DNA from: Suilimivivens sp964507235
Lineage (GTDB): Bacteria > Bacillota > Clostridia > Lachnospirales > Lachnospiraceae
Reading direction: 5' to 3'
Assembly (NCBI GenBank): GCA_964507235.1
Contig: CAZDPE010000096.1
Coordinates: 1-9,626, forward strand
DNA length: 9,626 nucleotides
Both the position numbers and the translations under genes were made by a program. The notes beneath the pieces are model-generated. The model had not been told where the DNA came from. It saw only the letters and a program-made list of their open reading frames with translations, and made no database searches. This document shows positions 1-6,872 of this stretch, piece after piece; positions within the stretch are counted from its first letter, which is position 1, and the number at the start of each line of letters is the position of its first letter.

Positions 1-692
1 TTGGATACGGTAAGACAATTCTGGGCACGATTTTTTTCACCGGTGATCATACAGGTGAGTTTGTACCGGTATCTTACCAAATTGATTATGATATTATCGA
101 AGAGATAGAAGAAGGTTCATGGAATAAGCTTGGTGTTAGCGGAACCGATGTCGAAGAAAAGCACAAGTTTAACAGAAAGTGAATTGGGTTATGCAAAAGA
201 GTATTAAAGCAAAATGGTACAATTTGGATATCAGGAACATTATACAATATATATTCAATTGGTATGGCATTGGAGCAGGAAAGCTTCAAGATAATTAACA
301 ACATAACCTGGCAGAAAACAAATCCGCCACCAAACCTGGCATGTCGATGCTTCACACATTCTACGGAAACTATATTATGGGCGAAGAAGGATGGGAAGAG
401 GTTTCGGCATTTTTTTAATTATCAGAGAATGAAAGAAGAAAATGGCGGTAAGCAAATGAAGGATGTATGGACCGGTTCCTTGACAAAACCTTCGGAGAAA
501 ACAGAAGGAAAGCATCCGACACAGAAACCGGAATATCTGCTTGAAAGAATTGTATTGGCTTCCACAGAGGAAGGATAAGTTATATTAGCCCCCTTTTGCG
601 GTTCCGGAACTACCGGAGTGGAAGCCATGCGATTGGGCAAAAGATTCATTGGAGGCCGTCCGTTATGGAGTTGGAGGTTTGGCTGGAGATGA
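1..692 (+). pseudogene. Broken beta-class DNA methyltransferase (restriction-modification remnant)
   Basis: One reading frame (codons from position 3) carries a site-specific DNA methyltransferase, probably an adenine N6 enzyme of the DpnA/YhdJ type, that cannot be made intact. Recognisable homology runs from about 110-150 to 650. It includes CKRVLKQNGTIWISG, NNITWQKTNPPPNLACR, FTHSTETILWAKK, GKQMKDVWTG and GKHPTQKPEYLLERIVLAS, followed by the AdoMet-binding motif I FCGSGTTG near the C-terminus. That late position of motif I is the beta-class order. Damage is clear: TGA at 180-182 sits where homologues usually have Trp (RK-stop-IGLCKR), TAA at 576-578 replaces a residue just before motif I, and DPFCGSG has become APFCGSG. 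After LGKRFIGG the frame runs into unrelated residues and stops at 692. The catalytic DPPY-type motif is not visible. The first about 35 codons (GYGKTILGTIFFTGDHTGEF) match nothing I recognise and may be foreign sequence joined to the gene. The gene also continues beyond the left edge. Confidence 0.85.
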
Positions 693-1311
693 TGCAGTTG
701 ATTATTATGTTCAGGCAAAAAGGAATAAGTCCGGAACAACTATATCTATCGAAAAAGTAAGAGCACTTAGAGGTGTCATGCCTTCTGGGAGTAAGGGGAT
801 TTTTATTACTACTGCCGGTTATTTCCAAAAAACAAAAGAATTTGTAGATGCAGATACATCAAGGCCTATTATATTGATTGATGGGAAAGCTTTAGTTGAA
901 AGCTGTATAGATAATGAGATTGGTTTTGTATTTACGCCGGTATTTAGTAAAAACGTTATGGATGCCTTAAAAAATGAATCAGATGATTTGCGGCAAGCTA
1001 ATGGAGATAGCGGAGAGAAAATTGGAAATATAAAATTAGTAGTAGATAAGCAGATATCCGCAAATGATATAAGAGCAAGAATTTTGAGATTGCCTAAAGC
1101 AATTATTAATTTGCTGCCAGCCGATACACAAAAGGTTAAAGTTGAATTTAATGGTCTGGCACCCAAGAATTTGACTATTGCAAAAAGCAGATGTTATCTT
1201 GCAGGAGTAACAGAATTATATAAAAATTCAAATCTGATTTCAGAAGACGGTTCGTATAATCCCTGCAAAGCAATATGGAAGTATTCAGAGGATAAAATTG
1301 TAATTTTATAA
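649..1311 (+). pseudogene. 5'-truncated Mrr-like restriction endonuclease
   Basis: This open frame (220 codons counted from a TTG at 649) carries the second half of a PD-(D/E)xK nuclease of the Mrr/restriction-endonuclease type. YYVQAKR at residues 19-25 matches the Q-x-K catalytic motif. It is followed by the conserved KGIFITTAGYFQKTKEF and PIILIDGKALVE segments of Mrr-like domains. Residues about 125-220 form a separate C-terminal domain (IRARILRLPKAI, KVEFNGLAP, SRCYLAGVTELYK) that I cannot name. The N-terminal DNA-binding half is missing. Residues 5-18 (RYGVGGLAGDDAVD) may be the remains of the Gly/Asp-rich strand that supplies the catalytic Asp, with about ten residues lost before YYVQAKR. 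There is no ribosome binding site at the TTG, and the start lies inside the broken methyltransferase in another frame, so expression as a working enzyme is doubtful. The frame from the nuclease core to the stop is undamaged, which suggests recent decay. Confidence 0.7.
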
Positions 1312-1412
1312 AAGAGTGACAGTTGCCCATTGAACAAAGGATTCCTTTTTTCAAACCGAAGTATCCGAAAAAACCAAACCAAGAAAATATAGTAATAATA
1401 CAGTGAATATAT

Positions 1413-1418
1413 TATAAT
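1413..1418 (+). promoter_or_regulatory. Candidate -10 box for the sulfhydrylase gene
   Basis: A perfect TATAAT lies 126 bp before the sulfhydrylase start, in an AT-rich stretch. No convincing -35 hexamer sits 16-18 bp upstream (TAGTAA is found at the right distance), so this would be a weak or activator-dependent promoter. Transcription from it would begin around 1425, inside the left arm of the long hairpin at 1421-1480. Confidence 0.4.
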
Positions 1419-1420
1419 GT

Positions 1421-1480
1421 AACTTATCGGAAGAAAACCAAGCACGAGCGAAGCGAGTATTTGGTTTTATCCGATAAGTT
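1421..1480. repeat. Long imperfect inverted repeat with GCGAAGC apex
   Basis: The left arm AACTTATCGGAAGAAAACCA (1421-1440) is nearly the reverse complement of TTGGTTTTATCCGATAAGTT (1461-1480). The outer 11 bp are perfect and the rest differ by one base insertion. The 18-19-base tip has GCGAAGC (1448-1454) at its exact centre, flanked by GA on each side, giving ACGA-GCGAAGC-GAGT. Such a tip can fold as a GAA triloop on a GC stem with tandem G-A pairs. No T-run follows, so it is not an ordinary intrinsic terminator. It sits in the leader of the sulfhydrylase gene and could be an RNA structure or a small dispersed DNA element. Confidence 0.75.
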
Positions 1481-1481
1481 A

Positions 1482-1504
1482 ACGAAGAACCGAAGGTTCG
1501 GAGT
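1482..1504. repeat. Small hairpin with GAA triloop
   Basis: GAACC-GAA-GGTTC (1487-1499) is a perfect 5-bp stem around a GAA loop. Beyond three purine mismatches, AC/GT pairs close the structure, so it has the same ACGA...GAGT outer frame as the neighbouring long hairpin tip. It ends about 40 bp before the sulfhydrylase start codon. Confidence 0.5.
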
Positions 1505-1543
1505 CGGAAGAAAACAGGGCGCAAGTAAAGAAAGGAAAACAAA

Positions 1544-2827
1544 ATGAGCGATTACAAGATTAATACGAAATGTGTGCAGGCAGGTTATACACCGGGCAAC
1601 GGAGAACCCCGCCAGATACCGATTATCCAGTCAACTACTTTTAAATATGCTACCAGTGAGGATATGGGAAGGCTTTTTGATTTGGAAGCAAGCGGATATT
1701 TTTATACCAGGCTGCAGAATCCTACCAACGATTATGTGGCGGCTAAAATTGCGGAACTGGAAGGGGGAACGGCAGCAATGCTTACTTCCTCGGGACAGGC
1801 AGCAAACTTTTTTGCACTGTTTAATATTTGTGAATGCGGAAGCCACATTGTTTCCTCATCTTCCATTTATGGGGGAACCTTTAATTTGATTTCTGTAACA
1901 ATGGCAAAAATGGGAGTAGAAGTCACTTTCGTTTCTCCTGACTGTACGGAAGAAGAGCTGGATGCGGCTTTTAAAGATAAAACAAGAGCCGTGTTTGGAG
2001 AAACCATTGCCAATCCGGCGCTGACGGTACTGGATATTGAAAAATTTGCAAAGGCAGCCCATAAACATGGAGTACCGCTTGTAGTGGATAACACTTTCCC
2101 CACCCCCGTAAACTGCAGGCCCATAGAATGGGGTGCGGATATTGTAACTCATTCCACTACAAAATATATGGACGGACACGGAGCCGCAGTAGGCGGAGCA
2201 ATTGTGGACTCCGGTAAGTTTGACTGGATGGCTCATGCTGAAAAATTCCCCGGACTTTGTACGCCGGATGAATCTTATCATGGTATTACATATGCAGAAA
2301 AATTTGGAAAAGAGGGGGCGTTTATTACCAAGTGTACTTCTCAGTTAATGCGGGATTTGGGATGCATTCAATCACCGCAGAATGCATTTATTCTGAACCT
2401 TGGACTGGAATCCCTGCATGTGAGAATGCCGCGTCATGTGGAAAACGGACAGGCAGTAGCAGAGTATCTTGAAAATCATCCTAAGGTATCTTATGTAAAC
2501 TATCCCGGGCTTCCGGGCAATAAATATTATGAAACTGCGAAAAAGTATCTTCCTAACGGAGGATGTGGAGTTGTATCCTTTGAACTGAAGGGCGGGCGCG
2601 AGGCGGCTGAAATCTTTATGAAGAATTTGAAGCTGGCTGCCATTGAAACCCATGTGGCTGATGCCAGAACCTGCTGTTTAAATCCTGCAACCTCTACCCA
2701 TCGACAGATGACTGAGGAACAGCTGATAGAGGCAGGGGTTCCGTCCGGCTTGGTTCGTATATCCTGCGGACTTGAAGATAAGGAAGATTTAATTGATGAT
2801 TTGGCACAGGCTTTGGCTGCTATTTAG
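1544..2827 (+). CDS. metY: O-acetylhomoserine sulfhydrylase (PLP enzyme)
   Basis: Cytoplasmic PLP-dependent enzyme of the Cys/Met metabolism family. It joins sulfide (or methanethiol) to O-acetylhomoserine, giving homocysteine (or methionine) and acetate. At 427 residues it has the length typical of MetY rather than the shorter (about 380-400) MetB/MetC proteins. Visible landmarks are YTRLQNPT (54-61), SGQAA (83-87), the substrate/phosphate loop YGGTFN (109-114), VVDNTF with the PLP-pyridine Asp182, and the Schiff-base lysine Lys207 in HSTTKYMDGHG. The C-terminal domain ends in RISCGLEDKEDLIDDL. The ATG is preceded by AAAGGA (1531-1536) at good spacing. It stands alone between the hairpin-rich leader and its own terminator. 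No S-box SAM riboswitch is visible upstream. Sulfhydrylase activity on an acyl-homoserine is well supported; the choice of acetyl over succinyl substrate is from family membership. Confidence 0.93.
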   Translation: MSDYKINTKCVQAGYTPGNGEPRQIPIIQSTTFKYATSEDMGRLFDLEASGYFYTRLQNPTNDYVAAKIAELEGGTAAMLTSSGQAANFFALFNICECGSHIVSSSSIYGGTFNLISVTMAKMGVEVTFVSPDCTEEELDAAFKDKTRAVFGETIANPALTVLDIEKFAKAAHKHGVPLVVDNTFPTPVNCRPIEWGADIVTHSTTKYMDGHGAAVGGAIVDSGKFDWMAHAEKFPGLCTPDESYHGITYAEKFGKEGAFITKCTSQLMRDLGCIQSPQNAFILNLGLESLHVRMPRHVENGQAVAEYLENHPKVSYVNYPGLPGNKYYETAKKYLPNGGCGVVSFELKGGREAAEIFMKNLKLAAIETHVADARTCCLNPATSTHRQMTEEQLIEAGVPSGLVRISCGLEDKEDLIDDLAQALAAI

Positions 2828-2853
2828 GAAAAGAAATTGCAGGACGGCGAAGG

Positions 2854-2890
2854 ACGCAGTAAGGAGAAAGACAGCTTGCTGCGTTTTTTT
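2854..2890 (+). terminator. Intrinsic terminator after the sulfhydrylase gene
   Basis: ACGCAGTAAG (2854-2863) pairs with CTTGCTGCGT (2875-2884), giving a 10-bp stem with one G-T wobble and an 11-base loop. It is followed directly by a run of seven T (2884-2890) and lies 27 bp after the stop codon. Confidence 0.88.
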
Positions 2891-2918
2891 GCTGTATTTG
2901 GGAAATGGATTATAAAGC

Positions 2919-2947
2919 TTGACAAATGCAGCAAAATATCTTATTCT
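2919..2947 (+). promoter_or_regulatory. Strong sigma-A-type promoter for the aldolase operon
   Basis: TTGACA (2919-2924) and TATTCT (2942-2947) are separated by exactly 17 bp, close to the consensus. Transcription would start near 2954 and leave a leader of about 125 nt. The leader contains an 8-bp perfect inverted repeat, TATGAGTA (2985-2992) and TACTCATA (3015-3022), with no T-run after it. No T-box or known riboswitch core is recognisable. Confidence 0.75.
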
Positions 2948-3078
2948 AGTATAGCAGTTTAGCGGTTTAAAGTGTTAAATAATATATGAGTATTAGAAGC
3001 TTATAAATCAATGTTACTCATAGGGATAGAAAATCTGTATTACTGAACAGGGAAAGAAAAGCATAGGAGGAATAGAAA

Positions 3079-4062
3079 ATGAGTCGCGGAAGGCAAGGTT
3101 CATTAGTTTCATACCGCCCGGATATTAAGGTGGTGGACTGTACATTAAGAGATGGAGGATTGGTAAATAATTTTGCATTTACGGACGAATTTGTGAAGGA
3201 TTTGTATCTGGCCAATATCAAGGCAGGAATTGATTATATGGAATTCGGATATAAAGCTTCTAGTGAAATTTTTAATCCCGCCAATTTCGGCAAATGGAAA
3301 TTCTGCAACGAGAAGGACATCCGCGCCATTGTAGGTGATAATAAGACGGATATGAAAATATCGGTTATGGCGGATGTGGGAAGAACCGATTATAAAAAGG
3401 ACATTTTGAATAAAAAGGAAAGCGTTATTGATTTAGTCCGTGTTGCGACTTATATTAATACGATTCCGGCTGCTATTGAAATGCTGGAAGATGCCAAGAA
3501 AAAGGGTTATGAAACCACGGTCAATATCATGGCGGTTTCCAAGGTGAATAATGATGATTTGGACGGCGGTCTTGAGCTTTTGGCACAGAGCAGCGTGGAT
3601 ATTATTTATCTTGTTGACAGCTTCGGCGCATTTTACCCGGAGCAGATTGAACGTTTATGCGATAAATATTTAAATGTGGCAGCTAAGTATAATAAAAAAA
3701 TCGGAGTCCATGCCCACAATAACCAGCAGCTGGCGTTTGCCAATACCATTGAAGCACTTTCCATGGGAGCAAGCTATCTGGACGCTACTGTAAGCGGTAT
3801 GGGCCGTGGAGCAGGCAACTGCTATATGGAGTTATTGCTGAGCTTTTTAAGAAATCCCAAGTACAATAAGATAGCTATTATGAATTTTGTGGAAAAACAT
3901 ATGCTGAAGCTGAAGGAAGAAGGGGCAGTATGGGGATATGACATTCCTTATCTGCTTACAGGAACCCTGAACAGCCATCCTTCATCGGCAATTCAGTTTA
4001 TCAAGGAAAACAGAACGGATTATGCGATGTTTTATCAGGATTTGATTGATAATGCACTGTAA
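3079..4062 (+). CDS. DRE-TIM metallolyase (HMG-CoA lyase/4-hydroxy-2-oxovalerate aldolase-like)
   Basis: Predicted cytoplasmic TIM-barrel enzyme that makes or breaks a C-C bond next to a 2-oxo acid or acyl-CoA, using a divalent metal. The family signature is clear: DCTLRDGG at residues 20-27 (the metal Asp and catalytic Arg), the metal-binding HAHNN at 211-215, and the glycine-rich GMGRGAGN at 240-247. VDSFGAFYP (179-187) matches the strand-6 region of 4-hydroxy-2-oxovalerate aldolases. The 327 residues fit a single catalytic domain without the LeuA-type regulatory domain. The substrate cannot be told: no acetaldehyde dehydrogenase or other aromatic-degradation partner lies nearby. AGGAGG (3065-3070) stands 8 bases before the ATG. 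It is first in a likely operon with the cyclophilin (54 bp gap) and the DNA repair gene, neither of which hints at a pathway. Confidence 0.85.
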   Translation: MSRGRQGSLVSYRPDIKVVDCTLRDGGLVNNFAFTDEFVKDLYLANIKAGIDYMEFGYKASSEIFNPANFGKWKFCNEKDIRAIVGDNKTDMKISVMADVGRTDYKKDILNKKESVIDLVRVATYINTIPAAIEMLEDAKKKGYETTVNIMAVSKVNNDDLDGGLELLAQSSVDIIYLVDSFGAFYPEQIERLCDKYLNVAAKYNKKIGVHAHNNQQLAFANTIEALSMGASYLDATVSGMGRGAGNCYMELLLSFLRNPKYNKIAIMNFVEKHMLKLKEEGAVWGYDIPYLLTGTLNSHPSSAIQFIKENRTDYAMFYQDLIDNAL

Positions 4063-4116
4063 AGCGGATTAGGAGCTAAACATGGCGGCTTGCTTAGCGG
4101 GAAAGGCAGGAATTAA

Positions 4117-4764
4117 ATGAAAAAGAAAGCTTTAATGATATTTCTGGCATGTCTGCTTTTGATATCGGGCATCACAGGCTGTACCGCTTCCTCAACTGAT
4201 GAAGGCGTTGAGGCGGGGAGCAGTAAAGAAAGCGGGGATGAGGAAGAAGCTTCCGAACTCCTTACGGGAAAGCATTATGTGAACATGAATATCAAGGATA
4301 AAGGCACCATTAAACTGGAACTGGATGCGGACAATGCGCCTATTACAGTAACGAATTTTGTGAAGCTGGCGAAAGAAGGATTTTATGATGGAGTAACTTT
4401 TCACCGCATTATAAATGGAGTTATGATGCAGGGCGGCGACCCTACCGGAACGGGAACGGGCGGTTCGGGTGAAAAAATTAAAGGAGAATTTGCCAGCAAC
4501 GGCGTTGAGAATCCTCTGTCCCATACAAGAGGGGCCATTTCCATGGCGCGTACGGATATGCCGGACAGCGCCAATTCACAGTTTTTCATTGTACAGCAGG
4601 ATTACACCTCCTGGGATGGGAATTATGCGGTATTCGGATATGTAGTTGAAGGCATGGATATTGTAGATGATATTTGTGAAAATACTACAGGGCAGGATTA
4701 TAACGGAGTTGTACCGGAGGAAAACAGACCTGTAATTGAAAGTATGGAATATCTGGGAGAATAG
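4117..4764 (+). CDS. Lipoprotein peptidyl-prolyl cis-trans isomerase (cyclophilin)
   Basis: Predicted membrane-anchored extracytoplasmic prolyl isomerase that assists folding of exported proteins. Residues 1-21 are a signal peptide (MKKK, then a hydrophobic stretch), ending in the lipobox ITGC with Cys22 as the lipid-modified residue. A Ser/Glu-rich linker runs to about residue 50, and a bacterial cyclophilin domain fills 53-213. Active-site residues are present: Arg97 in FHRI, Gln105 in MQGGDP, and NSQFFIV at 153-159. WDGNYAVFG at 166-174 corresponds to the usual LDGxHxVFG. The length (215) suits a signal peptide plus one compact domain. The start is preceded by AGGA (4107-4110). It lies 54 bp after the aldolase and 26 bp before the repair gene, most likely in one transcript. 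Confidence 0.94.
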   Translation: MKKKALMIFLACLLLISGITGCTASSTDEGVEAGSSKESGDEEEASELLTGKHYVNMNIKDKGTIKLELDADNAPITVTNFVKLAKEGFYDGVTFHRIINGVMMQGGDPTGTGTGGSGEKIKGEFASNGVENPLSHTRGAISMARTDMPDSANSQFFIVQQDYTSWDGNYAVFGYVVEGMDIVDDICENTTGQDYNGVVPEENRPVIESMEYLGE

Positions 4765-4790
4765 AAAGTATATCAAGCGGAGAAAATGCT

Positions 4791-5258
4791 ATGAAAAACA
4801 GATATCATTATGAAACACCAATTGGTTCTGTATGTATAGAAGAAAGCGGTAACGCAATTACAGCCCTGTATTTCGATGGTAAAAAGCAGGACGAAGGAGA
4901 AAAGGAGCAGGAAACGCCTCTGCTTGAAGAGGCTCACAGGCAGCTTACGGAATATTTTGAAAAAAAGCGGACTGCCTTCGATTTGCCCCTTAAGCCGGAA
5001 GGAACCGATTTTCAGAAAAAGGTATGGGCGGCTTTAGGTACTATTCCCTATGGGGAAACAAGAAGCTACAGGGAAATAGCAAAGCAGACGGGAAATGAGA
5101 AGGCCTGCCGGGCAGTGGGCGGAGCCAATAATAAGAATCCGATTTTGATATTTATTCCCTGTCACAGAGTAATTGGGTCAGACGGTTCGCTGGTCGGATT
5201 CGGCGGCGGCCTTCAGGCCAAGAAGTATATGCTTGATTTGGAGAAAGGAGAAATCTGA
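4791..5258 (+). CDS. ogt: Methylated-DNA--[protein]-cysteine S-methyltransferase
   Basis: Suicide DNA repair protein that moves the methyl group from O6-methylguanine (and O4-methylthymine) in DNA to its own cysteine. The acceptor is Cys124 in IPCHRVIGSDG (122-132). The helix-turn-helix region (about 83-115) includes GTIPYGETRSYREIA and CRAVGGANNKNP, with Arg107 as the base-flipping arginine finger. GFGGGLQAKKYML follows the active site. The 155 residues match the short Ogt form without an Ada-type N-terminal domain. The segment before the active site reads NPILIFIPCHRV instead of the usual NPLPIIVPCHRV, a mild change. GGAG (4779-4782) precedes the ATG. It is probably the last gene of the aldolase operon. 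No clear terminator follows. Confidence 0.95.
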   Translation: MKNRYHYETPIGSVCIEESGNAITALYFDGKKQDEGEKEQETPLLEEAHRQLTEYFEKKRTAFDLPLKPEGTDFQKKVWAALGTIPYGETRSYREIAKQTGNEKACRAVGGANNKNPILIFIPCHRVIGSDGSLVGFGGGLQAKKYMLDLEKGEI

Positions 5259-5488
5259 TTGTTTGTGAGATAGGGAAAAGTGTTTTTTTGATAAACTGAT
5301 AAAAAACTGAGGAAGGTGCTTGAAAAAGCAGCTACTCTCAAAGAAAAACGGAGGAGGAAATGGTTTATGTGTACACCTTATTGCATTGCATAGCAGAAGC
5401 TGTTGCAATATATAATAAACGACATTAGAAATTATACATAGTGATAGTCTTCTGCATACCCGGAAAATCAGGTAAAGGGAGATGCAAA
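5259..5488. other. Intergenic region with weak promoter and a possible leader peptide
   Basis: About 230 bp without a clear gene. No intrinsic terminator follows the repair gene. A 22-codon frame (5360-5428) starts with an ATG just behind the purine-rich GGAGGAGG (5350-5357); its peptide would begin MVYVYTLLHCIAEA. A TATAAT at 5411-5416 has TTGCAT (5386-5391) 19 bp upstream, a poor but possible promoter for the DUF1062 gene. Neither is certain. Confidence 0.3.
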
Positions 5489-6061
5489 ATGGACTATTTG
5501 AATACAACTGAATATAGAATCAGGCCTGTTTCTGCTCTGAAAATTATCCGTAACTGCGCAGGCTGCGGTAAAAAAACAGTTTTTGGGAGCACAGGGCAGT
5601 TCCGAATCAATGCAAACGGTAATCTTGTGGATGTCTGGTTAATTTATCAATGTGAAAAGTGTAAGCATACGTTTAATTTTTCTGTTTATGAGCGAATGAA
5701 AGCAGATAGATTACCGCAGGAACAATATTTGGCATTTCTTGGGAATGAGGAAGAACTGGCAATAAGAATTGGGAATGATGTGAATCTGTTCAGAAAAAAC
5801 AGAGCTGAAATTGATGATAATCAACCGGAATATATTTGTGAAAAGCTGAATGGCGGTTATGAAAACGGAAAAGCGGAGCAAGGAAGAATTATAATACAGA
5901 ATCCTTTTAAAATGAAAATCAGAACAAATAAGCTCTTGCCGGAGCTGCTGGGGATGAGCAGAAGTCAGATGAAAAAATTGCTGCAGGAGAATAAAATCCG
6001 TTTTACGGGAACCTATCTGGGAGATATGACGGAAATATTTTTGGATTTCCCATTTCCATAA
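5489..6061 (+). CDS. DUF1062 family protein, putative zinc ribbon
   Basis: Member of an uncharacterised Firmicute family (DUF1062); the biochemical function is unknown. From the ATG at 5489 the protein has 190 residues. Two CxxC pairs, Cys23/Cys26 (CAGC) and Cys55/Cys58 (CEKC), would form a zinc ribbon near the N-terminus around the conserved GQFRINANGNLVDVWLIYQC. Residues about 150-178 (LPELLGMSRSQMKKLLQENKIRFTG) resemble an S4-like RNA-binding helix pair, which is my inference. The frame is open 16 codons further upstream to 5441, but AAAGGGAG (5474-5481), 7 bases before 5489, fixes the start there. It is followed after 97 bp by the cysteine-cluster gene. Confidence 0.8.
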   Translation: MDYLNTTEYRIRPVSALKIIRNCAGCGKKTVFGSTGQFRINANGNLVDVWLIYQCEKCKHTFNFSVYERMKADRLPQEQYLAFLGNEEELAIRIGNDVNLFRKNRAEIDDNQPEYICEKLNGGYENGKAEQGRIIIQNPFKMKIRTNKLLPELLGMSRSQMKKLLQENKIRFTGTYLGDMTEIFLDFPFP

Positions 6062-6100
6062 GATGAATTTTGATGTAGAATAACAAAAAGGCGGACAATA

Positions 6101-6121
6101 AGCCGGTATCTCAGGCCGGCT
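6101..6121. repeat. Short GC-rich hairpin between the DUF1062 and YkgJ-type genes
   Basis: AGCCGG (6101-6106) pairs with CCGGCT (6116-6121) around a 9-base loop. No T-run follows, so it is not a standard terminator. It may shield the weak translation start of the next gene or stabilise the transcript. Confidence 0.4.
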
Positions 6122-6158
6122 GACTGTCAGGCAAAATGGATTGTGGATGGAAAAATGC

Positions 6159-6845
6159 ATGGAGCGTGAAATAGATTTAAAGGAAGTATCGGATGGCAGG
6201 CTCTATACCGTAAATGATATGGTAAAAATAGGCTGCAACGATTGTCAGGGCTGTTCGGAGTGCTGCCGGGCGGTAGATGACACTATTATCTTAGACCCTT
6301 ATGATATTTATCAGCTGGAAAGAAGCCTTCAGGCCGATTTTTCTGTTTTGATGCAGGATAGAATAGTGCTTTCTGTAGTGGAGGGCATTATTCAGCCCCA
6401 TTTGAAAATACTTCCGGATGGGAAGGGCTGCACCTTTTTAAAGGAGGATGGCAGATGCGGCATTCATAATGACAGGCCGGGGTTTTGCAGAATGTTTCCC
6501 ATGGGAAGGATTTATGAAGAGGGCGGCTTCCGATATTTTATGCAGATTCATGAATGCAGCTATCCGAATAAGACGAAGGTCAAACTGAAAAAATGGCTGG
6601 GCATACCGGAAATTGCGAAATATGAGCAGTTTATCCGGGACTGGCATTTCTTTTTAAAGAAAGTACAGAATATATTGAAAGAAGCAGAAAATGATGAGAT
6701 TGTAAAAAGCATTAACATGTTTTGCCTGAACCAGTTTTATGTAAAGACTTATGAAACCGGTGAAAGCGGTGATAGTGCGAAGGATTTTTACAATCAGTTT
6801 TATGAAAGACTTCATGAGGCAAAGCAGGTAATAACCGGCTTGTAA
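6159..6845 (+). CDS. YkgJ-family cysteine cluster protein
   Basis: Member of the YkgJ (CxxCxxCC) cysteine-cluster family, thought to bind zinc or an iron-sulfur centre; no defined reaction is known for this branch. With the start at 6159 there are 228 residues. Cys26, Cys29, Cys32, Cys35 and Cys36 (CNDCQGCSECC) form the N-terminal cluster. A second set follows in GCTFL, CGIHNDRPGFCRMFP and HECSYP, matching the family's typical CxxHxxRPxxCRxFP pattern. The C-terminal third is helical and charged with no recognised domain. I chose ATG 6159 because relatives commonly begin M-x-RE-(I/V)-x-L and GGATGG (6145-6150) lies 8 bases upstream. In-frame ATG 6147 and TTG 6141 are alternatives with worse ribosome binding sites. 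It lies 27 bp before the Crp/Fnr regulator, suggesting co-transcription. Confidence 0.82.
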   Translation: MEREIDLKEVSDGRLYTVNDMVKIGCNDCQGCSECCRAVDDTIILDPYDIYQLERSLQADFSVLMQDRIVLSVVEGIIQPHLKILPDGKGCTFLKEDGRCGIHNDRPGFCRMFPMGRIYEEGGFRYFMQIHECSYPNKTKVKLKKWLGIPEIAKYEQFIRDWHFFLKKVQNILKEAENDEIVKSINMFCLNQFYVKTYETGESGDSAKDFYNQFYERLHEAKQVITGL

Positions 6846-6872
6846 TCATTAGAAAAAAGGATGTGTTGTTGT

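Noticed and set aside
3..20. Walker A motif suggested by GYGKT
   Set aside because: The left edge cuts the context, the preceding glycines cannot be seen, and no Walker B follows in the short fragment.
1320..1355. Terminator after the nuclease remnant from AAAGG-ATT-CCTTTTTT
   Set aside because: The stem is only 5 bp and AT-rich, too weak to call.
1312..1543. S-box SAM riboswitch before the sulfhydrylase gene
   Set aside because: A TTATC occurs at 1424-1428, but the GAGGGA and GCCC/GAAACC core of the S-box is missing.
2954..3078. T-box or other riboswitch in the aldolase leader
   Set aside because: Only an 8-bp inverted repeat is present; no T-box AGGGTGG core and no terminator follow.
5281..5345. 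Terminator after the methyltransferase repair gene near the T-run at 5283-5289
   Set aside because: No stem of useful length precedes the T-run.
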